64,000 nt of DNA from Gracilibacillus boraciitolerans JCM 21714. Lineage in GTDB: Bacteria > Bacillota > Bacilli > Bacillales > Amphibacillaceae. Below the pieces are notes generated by a model. That model had not been told where the DNA came from. It saw nothing but the letters and a program-made list of their open reading frames with translations, and searched no databases. Of this stretch, positions 21,058-29,107 are shown piece after piece. Location of the stretch: assembly GCF_000521485.1 (NCBI RefSeq), contig NZ_BAVS01000013.1, forward strand, positions 24,580-88,579, written 5' to 3'. Both the position numbers and the translations under genes were made by a program. Position 1 is the first letter of the stretch; each line of letters begins with the position of its first letter.

Positions 21058-21141
21058 AGAGAAGTGACAACTATCTCATAAAAAGTGACGGATCAACAAT
21101 TAAAAGTGATTGGTAAACTAGAAAAAGTGGCGGGTAAATCA
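21058..21141 (+). repeat. Four degenerate 21-nt tandem units (core AAAAGTGAC)
   Basis: The core aagtga/g occurs at 21062, 21083, 21104 and 21125, exactly 21 nt apart. The units share A-rich starts and a gg-t-aa tail. The fourth unit forms the 5' arm of the ribH terminator. Confidence 0.65.
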
Positions 21142-21156
21142 ACCCTCGCCACTTTT
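21122..21156. terminator. Bidirectional terminator between ribH and the glutathione peroxidase gene
   Basis: aaaagtggcg (21123-21132) pairs with cgccactttt (21147-21156), with a 14-nt loop and A/T tracts on both sides. It serves the converging rib operon and gpx gene. Confidence 0.85.
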
Positions 21157-21157
21157 G

Positions 21158-21637
21158 TTATTTCGCTAGTAATTTTTTAATATCCTCTTCAATGTCTTTA
21201 GGCTCAGTCTTAGGAGCGTAACGCTTTACCACATTTCCATCTTCATCAATAAGAAATTTAGTGAAATTCCATTTAATCGATCCGGAAATAATACCAGGCG
21301 CCTCTTTTGTAAGATGCTTAAATAGTGGATGAGCATCTTTTCCGCGAACTTCTGTCTTAGCAAACATAGGAAAGCTTACACCATAATTGATTCGACAATG
21401 TTCTTCAGCTTCTTCACTGGAACCAGGCTCCTGATTCATAAATTGATTACTTGGAAATCCAAGTATTTGTAAACCATCCTCTTTATATTTCTCATATAAC
21501 TCTTGTAAACCATCGAATTGAGGAGCAAATCCACATTTACTAGCTGTGTTTACAATAATCATAGCTTTTGCTTTATAATCATTTACTGATTTCTCTTCAC
21601 CCTTAGGTGTTTGTATCTTTAAATCATACAGTGACAT
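21158..21637 (-). CDS. bsaA: Glutathione peroxidase family protein (BsaA-like thiol peroxidase)
   Basis: A 159-aa cytosolic peroxidase. Peroxidatic Cys35 lies in [13 protein letters not shown], the Gln is in GFPSNQF, and the Trp/Asn of the catalytic tetrad are in IKWNFTKFL. Bacillus members use thioredoxin or bacillithiol rather than glutathione, so the electron donor is inferred. Start ATG with ggaggcg upstream on the minus strand. It stands alone between two convergent/divergent neighbours. Confidence 0.92.
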   Translation of the reverse strand: MSLYDLKIQTPKGEEKSVNDYKAKAMIIVNTASKCGFAPQFDGLQELYEKYKEDGLQILGFPSNQFMNQEPGSSEEAEEHCRINYGVSFPMFAKTEVRGKDAHPLFKHLTKEAPGIISGSIKWNFTKFLIDEDGNVVKRYAPKTEPKDIEEDIKKLLAK

Positions 21638-22034
21638 TCCGATCGCCTCCTTACTAAAAAGGATAGCATAAAGTCAGGAAAAGTCAGAAAAATATGCTCA
21701 ATTGAAATGGAAAGTAACTGATTGAATTTATAAAAAGTGACCTAAAAGTACCCAAAAATAACTTGAATAATCAAAAGAGACTGGGACATAAATATTTTTT
21801 CAACTTCATACATTTGTTGTGTAATTTCAATGAGTGAAATACTGATTAGGATGAATTAAATTAGATGGAAATTGGCCAAGAATTTTTTTCCACATATACA
21901 ACTCTCTCACTTTCTTAATTATTTTTGTTCGATTAATTGCGTTTTTTTATTCATAGTACTACCTTCATCCTGAATAGGTTGAAATAAATCAATTGTTTGT
22001 TGATTAACAATCTATTCAGTGAAGGAGAAAAAGT
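21638..22034. other. 397-nt intergenic region, no gene seen
   Basis: This gap separates the divergent gpx and amine oxidase genes. It is AT-rich and holds the string gagactgggacataa (about 21778), resembling small dispersed motifs of Firmicutes, and imperfect echoes of the AAAAGTGAC repeat near 21730. A ggagaa ribosome site precedes the amine oxidase ATG. I see no convincing coding frame or riboswitch. Confidence 0.5.
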
Positions 22035-23522
22035 ATGTTAAATTACGTATTTCCTCAGATACCCGAAGAAAAAATGATCTCAATCATCAGACATGGGCTT
22101 GGAAAAACGAAAGAACCTAAAAAGATTATTATTCTTGGTGCTGGTATGGCAGGGCTGGTATCAGCATCACTACTCAAAGAAGCTGGACACGATGTAACCG
22201 TTCTTGAAGCGACTGATAGGGTGGGAGGTCGGGTCTATACATTAAGAGGTGATTTAAAGGATGGACATTATCTTGAGGCTGGTGCAATGCGTATTCCTCA
22301 TACTCATTTGTTGACGTTAGAATATATAAGAAAGTTCAAACTTCCAACAAATGAATTTGTTAATAGCTCTCCTAACGATATTATTTATATTAAAGGTAAA
22401 AAATTTCGTAAAAAAACTTATGAACAGAATCCTAATATCTTAAACTTTCCAGTATTCCCTTATGAAGGAGGGAAAACCGCTGTTAAATTACTTCAATTAG
22501 CGCTAAGGCCATTAACAGATTTTATTGATCAAAATCCAAAAAGAAACTGGCCTTGGGTCATCCAAGAATTCGATAAATATTCTATGGATAATTATTTAAG
22601 ATATAATCCATTTGGCATTTCGTTATCGCCAGGTGCAATTGAGATGATAAAAGTACTTCTTAATCTTGAAGGGCTCATGGAGCTTTCTTTTTTAGAGCAA
22701 TTACGTGAACTTTTAATCCTATTCACCCCAGATATTAAGTTTTATGAAATCTCAGGTGGTAATGATAAACTTCCTATTGCGTTTACAGATCAATTGAAGG
22801 ATGATATCTATTATGGTCAATATGTGAAGAAAATTGTGCAGCACGATAACCAAGTAACGGTTCATGCTGTTCATAAAATTCTAGAGCCAACTAAGATTAC
22901 TGGTGATCTTGCAATTGTTACCATTCCATTCTCTGTATTGCAATTTGTAGAAATTGAACCTCGTGATTCATTTTCAGAAAACAAATGGAAGGCTATACGG
23001 GAAACAAACTATGCTGGTTCTACAAAGACGGGAATTCAGTTTAAAAATAGGTTCTGGGAAAAGCAAGGGTTATATGGTGGGCAAACTATAACAGATCTCC
23101 CTATTAAATACGTACAATATCCAAGTCATAACCTCGGTTCAGATGGATCTGGTGTTATTTTGGGGAGTTATACATGGGAGGATGATGCTATTCCTTGGGA
23201 TAGCTTGGAGGATGATAACCGCCTGGAATATGTATTAAAAAATTTAGCTATTATCCATGGTGATCAAGTATATAGTGATTTTCAAGGAGGAGTGAGTCAT
23301 AGTTGGATTAGGTATCCATATTCTGCTGGGGCTTTTACTATGTTTAAGCCCGGACAAGTAACAGAATTAATGCCTCATATTTCCTCACCAGAAGGAAGAG
23401 TTCATTTTGCTGGGGGGGAACAGACCTCAACTACTCATGCATGGATCCAAGAAGCTATTGAATCTGGAATTCGAGCTGCATATGAAGTTAATAACTTACC
23501 TAGAACTTACATTGATTCCTAA
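22035..23522 (+). CDS. Flavin monoamine / L-amino-acid oxidase family protein
   Basis: A 495-aa FAD amine oxidase. The dinucleotide fold is IIILGAGMAGLVSASLLK with the acidic end VLEATDRVGGRV; GAMRIP follows, and the C-terminal FAD loop is HFAGGEQTSTTHAWIQ (one Gly more than the usual FAGE, on a seven-G run at 23412-23418). There is no signal peptide, so it is cytosolic. It oxidatively deaminates an amine or amino acid to the imino product and hydrogen peroxide. The substrate cannot be told. The adjacent peroxidase on the other strand could deal with the peroxide, but that link is a guess. Confidence 0.85.
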   Translation: MLNYVFPQIPEEKMISIIRHGLGKTKEPKKIIILGAGMAGLVSASLLKEAGHDVTVLEATDRVGGRVYTLRGDLKDGHYLEAGAMRIPHTHLLTLEYIRKFKLPTNEFVNSSPNDIIYIKGKKFRKKTYEQNPNILNFPVFPYEGGKTAVKLLQLALRPLTDFIDQNPKRNWPWVIQEFDKYSMDNYLRYNPFGISLSPGAIEMIKVLLNLEGLMELSFLEQLRELLILFTPDIKFYEISGGNDKLPIAFTDQLKDDIYYGQYVKKIVQHDNQVTVHAVHKILEPTKITGDLAIVTIPFSVLQFVEIEPRDSFSENKWKAIRETNYAGSTKTGIQFKNRFWEKQGLYGGQTITDLPIKYVQYPSHNLGSDGSGVILGSYTWEDDAIPWDSLEDDNRLEYVLKNLAIIHGDQVYSDFQGGVSHSWIRYPYSAGAFTMFKPGQVTELMPHISSPEGRVHFAGGEQTSTTHAWIQEAIESGIRAAYEVNNLPRTYIDS

Positions 23523-23802
23523 TCTAAATTAAAAGTATTACGCCAGGATATAAATTAATTGAATATACCATTTTGGCAGGTATACTTTTAAAATTATCTT
23601 CATCTATAAAAACCCATTACCATCCTCGCGACAAGGATCTTCAGTGTTGGATGTCTTTATTAAAAATGAACTTAAAGCAACAAGTAGTTTAGTCGAAGTT
23701 ATAAAACCACTATGTTGACTTCCTTCACCTCTAATGGTAGACTAAATTATATTAAGGATATTAGGAGTCTTTAATATCGAATTTTAAACAAGGAGGTTAT
23801 GT

Positions 23803-24209
23803 ATGAGGTATTCGAACGCAACAAACTACGCTTTGCATACGATGGTCCATTTAATTCTGCAGCCAGGGGACAGCTCGGTGGGGGGGGTGCAGGAATTAGC
23901 CGAATTGCAGCATCTTTCCCCAACTTACCTTTCTAAGATATTAACCAAACTTGCGAAAGCAGGTTTGATCGAGTCGACGCCTGGTGCGAAGGGGGGGGTT
24001 ATAAAATCTCAAGAAAAAAATATGAAATCTCCTTTTTAGATGTTATTCATGCGACTGAAGGAGATACTAGCTTATTCGACTGCTCCATTCATCATGAAGG
24101 CTGTTTGATTGAAAACGTAATGAGACAGGCAGAGGAAAATATGAAAGCTGAACTTAAATCAAAGCTTTTGATCGATATTGCTAAAGAGGCAGAATTCAAA
24201 CAGAAATAA
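23803..24209 (+). CDS. Rrf2 family transcriptional regulator (frameshifted)
   Basis: A winged-helix Rrf2 protein of about 133 aa. Seen are RYSNATNYALHTMVHL, a helix-turn-helix in LQHLSPTYLSKILTKLAKAGLI, and the wing ESTPGAKGGYKISRKKY, readable only if the eight-G run at 23991-23998 is six. It then continues FLDVIHATEGDTSLFDC..HHEGCLIE with two cysteines in the effector region and ends at TAA 24207-24209. Another eight-G run adds a Gly (SSVGGVQEL). Start ATG behind aaggagg. The two Cys suggest redox or metal sensing, and it probably controls the flavoprotein gene 30 nt downstream. Confidence 0.8.
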
Positions 24210-24239
24210 CAAAAAAGTAAAATTAAAGGAGTGGATAAA

Positions 24240-25165
24240 ATGATATTCGACTGCGCTGTGATTGGCGGAGGGCGAGCTGGACTTAATGCTGCATTAGTTC
24301 TTGGAAGATCAAGACGTAAAACTATCCTCTTTGATGACAACAAACCTAGAAATGCGGTTGTTTCAGAATCTCACGGGTTTATCACAAGAGATGGTATTGA
24401 TCCTCAGGAATTAAAAGGGTTGCTCATGAAGAATTAAGCAAGTACCTAGACGTGAGGAGCGAAAAGAAACGGGTACATCGTATTAATAAAGAAAACACCT
24501 TCTTCCAGGTGGAGACAGAAAATGGGGGGGAAGAATACAACGCGAAAAAAGTCATTCTCGCAACTGGCTTTAAGGAAGTCCTTCCGGATATCTCACGGGT
24601 AAAAGAGTTCTATGGCAAGAGCCTGTTCAGCTGTCCTTTTTGTGATGGTTGGGAATTAAGAGATCGGGCGCTGGCAGTGATTGCAAATGATCAAAGGGCG
24701 CTTCATATGGCGAAAATGGTATCCAATTGGACGAACGATTTAATTATTTTTACCAATGGAAATAATATACTTTCGCTGGAAGAACAAGCATTGCTCAAAG
24801 GCTACGGAATCAATATAAATGAAAAGAAGATCGCCACTTTCATTGGAGAAGACGGGATGCTTAATAAAATCCAGCTTGAGGATGGTACAACAGTACTCCG
24901 TGAAGGAGGGTTTATAACTGCAGAATGGAAACAGGCTGCTTCTTTTGATTCTACACTTAAATATACATTAAACGAGCATGGTGGAATAGAAACCGACACC
25001 TGGCAACGTACCAATACGGAAGGGGGGGTACTTGCTTGCGGAGATACACGAATTGCCGGTCCTTCCCAATTAATTGCTGCTGCGGGAGAGGGCTCTATGG
25101 CTGCCATTTCTGTGAACGCAGCACTGATAGAAGAGAAATTTAACCAAGATAAACAGCACGCTTAA
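24240..25165 (+). CDS. Thioredoxin-reductase-like NAD(P)/FAD oxidoreductase (frameshifted)
   Basis: About 307 aa. FAD fold FDCAVIGGGRAGLNAALVLG, the redox-active disulfide SCPFCDGWEL, an ATGFKE NAD-domain link and the C-terminal LACGDTRIAGPSQLIAAAGEG FAD loop. This CPFCDGWE subgroup is related to thioredoxin reductase, but its physiological disulfide partner is unknown. The frame breaks near 24420, where one base seems lost (GLAHEELSKYLD expected). Seven-G runs at about 24524 and 25022 add glycines. Start ATG 24240 behind aaagga. It lies between Rrf2 and a methyltransferase gene, probably one operon. Confidence 0.85.
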
Positions 25166-25181
25166 AAAAGGGAGGATATAT

Positions 25182-25310
25182 ATGCATCACCCGAATGGCA
25201 AGCACAGTAAAGGAAAAGTATCGTACTTGGAAAGTCCAGAACGAAGAAAAGAATTCTCTCCGGAACAGCTACTAAATATGATTCCTTTAAAGGAAACGGA
25301 CAGCATCTTA
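25182..25310 (+). pseudogene. Class I SAM methyltransferase, 5' part (gene split by insertion)
   Basis: Start ATG 25182 behind gggagga. The 43 codons MHHPNGKHSK..LKETDSIL are the leader and first helix typical of small UbiE/arsenite-methyltransferase-like enzymes (SPERRKEFSPEQLL). After codon 43 the frame enters foreign sequence and stops at 25322-25324. The remainder, beginning exactly with the next residues (DFGAGTGYF), is found at 26934. Joining 25310 to 26934 restores an uninterrupted 190-aa protein, so this is one gene disrupted by 1,623 bp. Confidence 0.85.
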
Positions 25311-25324
25311 AGTTATGACACCTA

Positions 25325-25433
25325 AAGTGTAAAAAAGGTTTCATCCTCAACTTTAACATTTCTTAACGAACAACATTTAGACAAAATCGAATCTAAAGTT
25401 CATAAAGAAATAAAAAAACATTTACTGCATTAA
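25325..25433 (+). pseudogene. C-terminal gene remnant inside the insertion
   Basis: An open frame without a start, reading VKKVSSSTLTFLNEQHLDKI and ending KEIKKHLLH at TAA 25431-25433. Composition and amphipathic ending look protein-like and faintly recall the C-terminus of PemK/MazF-type toxins, but this is weak. It may be the tail of a gene truncated by the element's left end. Confidence 0.25.
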
Positions 25434-25505
25434 ATTACATTTTTTGCTATAAGTAGTCGCCCTGTCTACTCCTTAATACCGACTTTATTAATTCAATAAA
25501 TTATA

Positions 25506-25703
25506 TTACTCTCTTTTTTTATCTAATCGCCGACGAAATACTAAAGCCGAGATGGTGAATATAACAAAAGCTACTGTTGAAGCAGCAGTAACCATCTTCA
25601 CCACATTTCCAATTGGAGAGTTAAACAACAGAGCAATCGAGATGATTAAAACGGCACCAGTTAAACCCATTCCTAAAATTGAGATCGCCAAAACTTTGTT
25701 CAT
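25506..25703 (-). CDS. Small two-helix membrane protein, likely bacteriocin immunity
   Basis: About 65 aa with two membrane helices (roughly residues 4-28 and 35-55) and a basic tail RRRLDKKRE. ATG 25703 follows aaggtga; a TTG one codon earlier is possible. It starts 15 nt after the stop of the Cys-rich precursor and is surely co-transcribed. Short basic membrane proteins directly behind bacteriocin genes commonly give self-protection. That role is inferred from size, topology and position only; I recognise no family. Confidence 0.6.
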   Translation of the reverse strand: MNKVLAISILGMGLTGAVLIISIALLFNSPIGNVVKMVTAASTVAFVIFTISALVFRRRLDKKRE

Positions 25704-25717
25704 CAAATCACCTTACC

Positions 25718-26413
25718 TTACAGGTGATTGAAACAAGCTACCGCTCCAGCAATACCACCAGTACCAAGAAGTGCATATGCACCAATACATGCAGCACATA
25801 TCGGGGGGGCAGTCACTGGTGTCGGTGCTGCACACGAACCGCCACACCCAATCGCAATAAGAGTAGCCATCGTTCCACCAACACCAAGCACTACTCCAAG
25901 ACAAGCTGCTACTGCTTTTACACCCATCGGTTGAATTTCAGACGGTTCTTCTGTAAGCAATTCTTTATCTGTCATATAAGCAATCCCAGTATCCTCAGAA
26001 GTAACAAGCGATCCATCCACATACGTCTCAACTTGGAAGTTTCCTGCCTCATTCTTGGACACTAACATTTCATTAGTCTGCAATGCAGCATTATCCTCAT
26101 CAAAGAATACCGTTACGTTACTCGGAAGGCTATAATCCCCCCCATTCACAGGAACTGTAACAGCCGTTACTCCACCACCAACGGCATACACACTCGATTT
26201 TTCCAAATCAAAAGCAGAGACAGGAGCGATATTCTCGACTTCACCTTCCTCTACTGCATGTAACGTTGCATCGACAAATTCCTCAGCTTCATCACCTGTA
26301 ACAACAACAATATCTTGAGTTTGAGCTTGCGCAGTAACACTCGAAGATAAATTGAAACTGAAAATCCCCAAGATCATTAATACCGGCAAAAAAACCTTTT
26401 TTGCCTTCGACAT
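25718..26413 (-). CDS. Secreted Cys-rich precursor, putative bacteriocin
   Basis: 231 aa. A Sec-type signal peptide is clear (KKVFLPVLMILGIFSFNLSS, cleavage near AQA about residue 30). A polar acidic domain covers residues 33-160. The C-terminal 68 residues are hydrophobic and rich in Gly, Ala and Cys, with six cysteines (AACLG, IGCGGSC, ICAACIGA, AVACFNHL). A long secreted pro-part plus a compact Cys-rich hydrophobic C-terminus recalls halocin-C8-like precursors, where the C-terminal piece is the toxin. No double-glycine leader or modification enzyme is present. Seven-C and seven-G runs add one residue each. ATG behind taggaggt. Confidence 0.6.
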   Translation of the reverse strand: MSKAKKVFLPVLMILGIFSFNLSSSVTAQAQTQDIVVVTGDEAEEFVDATLHAVEEGEVENIAPVSAFDLEKSSVYAVGGGVTAVTVPVNGGDYSLPSNVTVFFDEDNAALQTNEMLVSKNEAGNFQVETYVDGSLVTSEDTGIAYMTDKELLTEEPSEIQPMGVKAVAACLGVVLGVGGTMATLIAIGCGGSCAAPTPVTAPPICAACIGAYALLGTGGIAGAVACFNHL

Positions 26414-26561
26414 AATAAAACCTCCTATTTTTTCAATATTTACTATATTTTATTAATTCTATATAAATATAAAATTTCCCTTCTTTTTACGTTAAAATAA
26501 GTCATAAGTAATAGATCTTTGAGTTATGACACTTTTAAAGCTGTATCATTTTTCAGCCAAT

Positions 26562-26590
26562 AAAAAAGCCGATATTTTTATATCGACTTT
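26562..26590 (-). terminator. Terminator after the 72-aa minus-strand gene
   Basis: A 10-bp stem with one wobble (aaagccgata with tatcgacttt) and a T-tract when read on the minus strand, 20 nt past the stop of the gene at 26610. It separates that gene from the bacteriocin-like pair, which therefore needs its own promoter in 26414-26560. Confidence 0.7.
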
Positions 26591-26609
26591 TAACTTCTTT
26601 TTTCGTTAC

Positions 26610-26828
26610 TCAAATTTCTCCAAGTTCCTGCAAATCTTCATACTTTTCTACAAAATAATCTCGGTCTTTTAAGCAAACAACTTTCTTTTCTGGACCTTCA
26701 GGCAACTCTACTTCACTAAGAAGTTCACCACATGTAAAACAATTACCCAATACTTCTTCAAGTGGGATTACATTCTTATCAGCATATTTTAAGTATTTTT
26801 CAATGTCGGCTTCACTAAAGCTTTTCAT
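26610..26828 (-). CDS. Hypothetical 72-aa acidic protein with CxxC motif
   Basis: A small soluble acidic protein opening MKSFSEADIEKYLKYADK, with NCFTCGELL and a third Cys at KKVVCLKDRDYF. It could bind zinc through the three Cys plus a further ligand, or be a thiol protein. No family recognised. It has a strong ribosome site (aaaggag) and a plausible minus-strand promoter (ttggat, 16 nt, tacact). It belongs to the insertion in the methyltransferase gene; a part in regulating or helping the bacteriocin-like product is only possible by position. Confidence 0.6.
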   Translation of the reverse strand: MKSFSEADIEKYLKYADKNVIPLEEVLGNCFTCGELLSEVELPEGPEKKVVCLKDRDYFVEKYEDLQELGEI

Positions 26829-26933
26829 GTAATTCTCCTTTCTTTATTTTTTAAATAATTTAGTAAAAAACCCGTTAGTTTAAGTGTATCACTTTACATT
26901 ACACATCCAAATTAGATACATGCACAACTATTA

Positions 26934-27377
26934 GATTTTGGCGCTGGAACTGGTTATTTTTCTATCCCTGTGGCGAAGAGGACCAAAGGCAAAGTATACG
27001 CGCTAGATATCGATGCTGCAATGCTGGAAATAATAAAAGAGAAAGTCTTGAAGGAACAGCTTACGAATATTGTCCCGGTGCAGGAAAGTATGGAGGAACT
27101 TTGTTCACCTGATGGCACTATCGATATGATCATTGCTTCTCTGGTATTACATGAAATTCGGCCGTTAGGACCACTGTTACAGCAAATGAGAAATGTATTG
27201 AAAAAAGAAGGCTATCTAATCTGTCTGGAACTTATGCCAAAAGGAAATTCAGATAAAGGACCTAGAATTACTTTGGAAGGAATGGAGCTAGAAATGGCAA
27301 AATATGGATTAAAGGTAACGGAGAAATTTTTCCCAGTGGAATCTTTATATATGCTCGTTGCACAGAATACGAATTAA
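26934..27377 (+). pseudogene. Class I SAM methyltransferase, 3' part (gene split by insertion)
   Basis: It resumes with DFGAGTGYFSIPVAKR (motif I, SAM binding), ALDIDAAML (acidic ribose contact), IDMIIASLVLHE (motif IV region) and GYLICLELMPKG, ending VESLYMLVAQNTN. No start codon or ribosome site is positioned to express it sensibly. With the 43 codons at 25182-25310 it forms a normal-length enzyme of about 190 aa. The substrate (a small thiol, arsenite or metabolite) cannot be read from sequence. Confidence 0.85.
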
Positions 27378-27727
27378 AGGTTCATATTTCGGCTCAATTA
27401 AAGATATTAAGTATCTTCAAAGTGTATAATTGAAATTGAGCAGAAGGCGTGCTTTATGCTTATGCAAGCAATACGAACAAAACAAAGCAAGTGCTTCACC
27501 GTACAACTATACTGGTAATTGAATACAATTAATTAAGGCAGTCACTTTTTAGGGTGATCGTTTTGTCGTATTCGACCTATACTCCGCAGCACTAAATTTC
27601 ACGCTAATCGACTTTGTGAAAACTGATATTTAGTTAACTGGGAGAAAAGTGCAAGAAAGTAGCTGTTCGCAAGAATATTGAGAGGTGGTTTGTAATTTTA
27701 CAAAATCTTTTGAAGAGGTGAATCAAA
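27378..27727. other. 350-nt intergenic stretch, no clear gene
   Basis: AT-rich sequence following the split methyltransferase. Short reading frames are broken, and a ttgagaggtgg-like stretch near 27680 resembles a ribosome site with no open frame behind it. It may contain decayed gene remnants. I see no RNA motif I can name. Confidence 0.4.
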
Positions 27728-27889
27728 ATGAAAGTTGAGTTAAATCAAGAACAACTTGAGTTAAGAAAAATTGCTGAGAGAAAAAAACCGTGGAAAGGAA
27801 AGCGGACAAGCCGGAGCAATAGTTCAACAGTAATACCATTTCAAAATTACTACTCAGCAAATCGGAGTTATGTCACAGTATCTCTTTAA
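27728..27889 (+). CDS. Small hypothetical protein (53 aa)
   Basis: ATG 27728 with a good ribosome site (gaggtg, 27715-27720) and a terminator 8 nt past its stop, so it has the signals of a real gene. The sequence opens MKVELNQEQLELRKIAERKK, is strongly basic in the middle (KPWKGKRTSRS) and ends in a polar tail SYVTVSL. No family recognised. It could be a small DNA- or RNA-binding peptide, a secreted peptide without a leader, or a gene remnant. Confidence 0.4.
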   Translation: MKVELNQEQLELRKIAERKKPWKGKRTSRSNSSTVIPFQNYYSANRSYVTVSL

Positions 27890-27896
27890 TACACAT

Positions 27897-27945
27897 AAAA
27901 ATCCAAACGATTTCTAAATCTATCCTAATAATCGTTTGGATTTTT
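27897..27945. terminator. Bidirectional terminator before trhO
   Basis: A 15-bp stem (aaaaatccaaacgat with atcgtttggattttt) with an 18-19-nt loop. A and T tracts flank it on both sides, between the small plus-strand gene and the minus-strand trhO. Confidence 0.85.
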
Positions 27946-28005
27946 CAATATATATATCACGGTATGCTAACCGTCTGTAGGATCGCCACTGATCATAGTC
28001 TCACA

Positions 28006-28984
28006 TTATTCTTGCACGACACCGTCTTCTGCTTCAATACGGTCTAATCGTGCTTTTATATCTTCCTCTGTAAGATGATGTTCTTGTATATATAGATTGC
28101 GAGGGCTAATACGACACTCGTGTGTACATCCGCGCATATATTTATGCTCATTCTCTTCTGAGCAAAGAATTTGTTTATTACACTCTGGATTGGCACAATT
28201 TACGTAACGTTCACAAGGTTCACCGTCAAAATAGTCTCTACCAACTACTACATGTTCTTTACGGTTGACCGGAACAGAAATACGCTCATCAAATACGTAT
28301 AACTGACCATCCCATAGCTCTCCTTGTACTTCATCGTCTTTTCCATAGGTGACAATACCACCATGCAGTTGTCCAACATCCTCGAAGCCTTTTTCTTTCA
28401 TCCAACCACCAAATTTTTCACAGCGAATTCCGCCAGTACAATACATTAATACTTTTTTACCTTCTAATTGTTCACGGTTATTTTCGATCCACTCGGGGGA
28501 GATCACGGAAATTATCAATATCAGGATTAATAGCACCACGGAAATGGCCTAATTCATATTCATAATCATTTCTAGTATCCAGAATAATCGTATTTTCATC
28601 CTTCATTGCTTCATAAAATTCTTTTGGGTTTAAGAAGTCGGCATTCTTTTCGCGAGGATCAACATTTTCCTCACCCAATCGAAGAGTGACTAGTTCTGTT
28701 CGATGACGACAGTGCATTTTCTTGAATGCATGTCCATCTGCTTCATCAATTTTAAACATCATGTCAGCAAACTTAGGATCATGGCGCATTGCTTCCATGT
28801 ACTGATTTGTTTGTTCGACGGTCCCAGAAACCGTACCGTTAATGCCTTCTTCTGCAATAAGAATGCGCCCTTTCAGATCTAAATCCTTGCAGAATTGTAA
28901 ATGCTCCTGGGCAAATGTCTCAGGGTCTTCAATTGTAACAAACTTATAATACAATAATACTCGGTACTTTTCTTTATTTTCCAT
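28006..28984 (-). CDS. trhO: tRNA uridine(34) hydroxylase, rhodanese family (frameshifted)
   Basis: TrhO makes 5-hydroxyuridine at the wobble position of tRNAs, an oxygen-dependent reaction. The N-terminal acylphosphatase-like domain ([29 protein letters not shown]) is followed by a rhodanese domain with catalytic Cys in [12 protein letters not shown] and a Cys-rich C-terminus ([16 protein letters not shown]). The frame breaks at the five-G run 28495-28499; with four it reads NFRDLPEWIENN and the whole is about 326 aa. The start is ATG at 28984 ([13 protein letters not shown]) behind a taggtgg-like site. Confidence 0.9.
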
Positions 28985-29107
28985 TTTCCTACCACCTATC
29001 CATTCATATTTGCAAGATATAAACGTGTTTAGGTTGGATATATATAACATTGTCTCTTGCAAGCATATATTGTATCAAACTTTTAATAGGAAAATCAATA
29101 GAAACTA

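Larger units (their letters stand above)
25311..26933. mobile_element. 1,623-bp insertion carrying a bacteriocin-like gene pair
   Basis: It is bounded by the two halves of the methyltransferase gene. TTA stands at both junctions (25308-25310 and 26931-26933), consistent with a 3-bp target duplication. The ends show only a weak inverted match (agttatg at the left, agttgtg when the right end is reversed). An 11-bp direct repeat agttatgacac occurs at 25311-25321 and 26522-26532 and brackets the bacteriocin/immunity pair. All its intact genes are on the minus strand. No transposase or integrase is encoded, so it was mobilised in trans or has decayed. Confidence 0.7.

Noticed and set aside
21770..21800. 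Insertion sequence end at gagactgggacataa
   Set aside because: Only one copy of the motif is seen, with no inverted partner, target duplication or transposase in the gap.
23880..23887. G-tract phase variation controlling the Rrf2 regulator
   Set aside because: The tract lengths fit the window-wide artefact, which also affects tRNA genes and housekeeping enzymes. Nothing marks this tract as special.
25713..26065. Cys-rich reading frames on the other frames of the bacteriocin-like gene
   Set aside because: They are shadows of the Gly/Ala/Cys codons; only the 231-codon minus-strand frame has a signal peptide and ribosome site.
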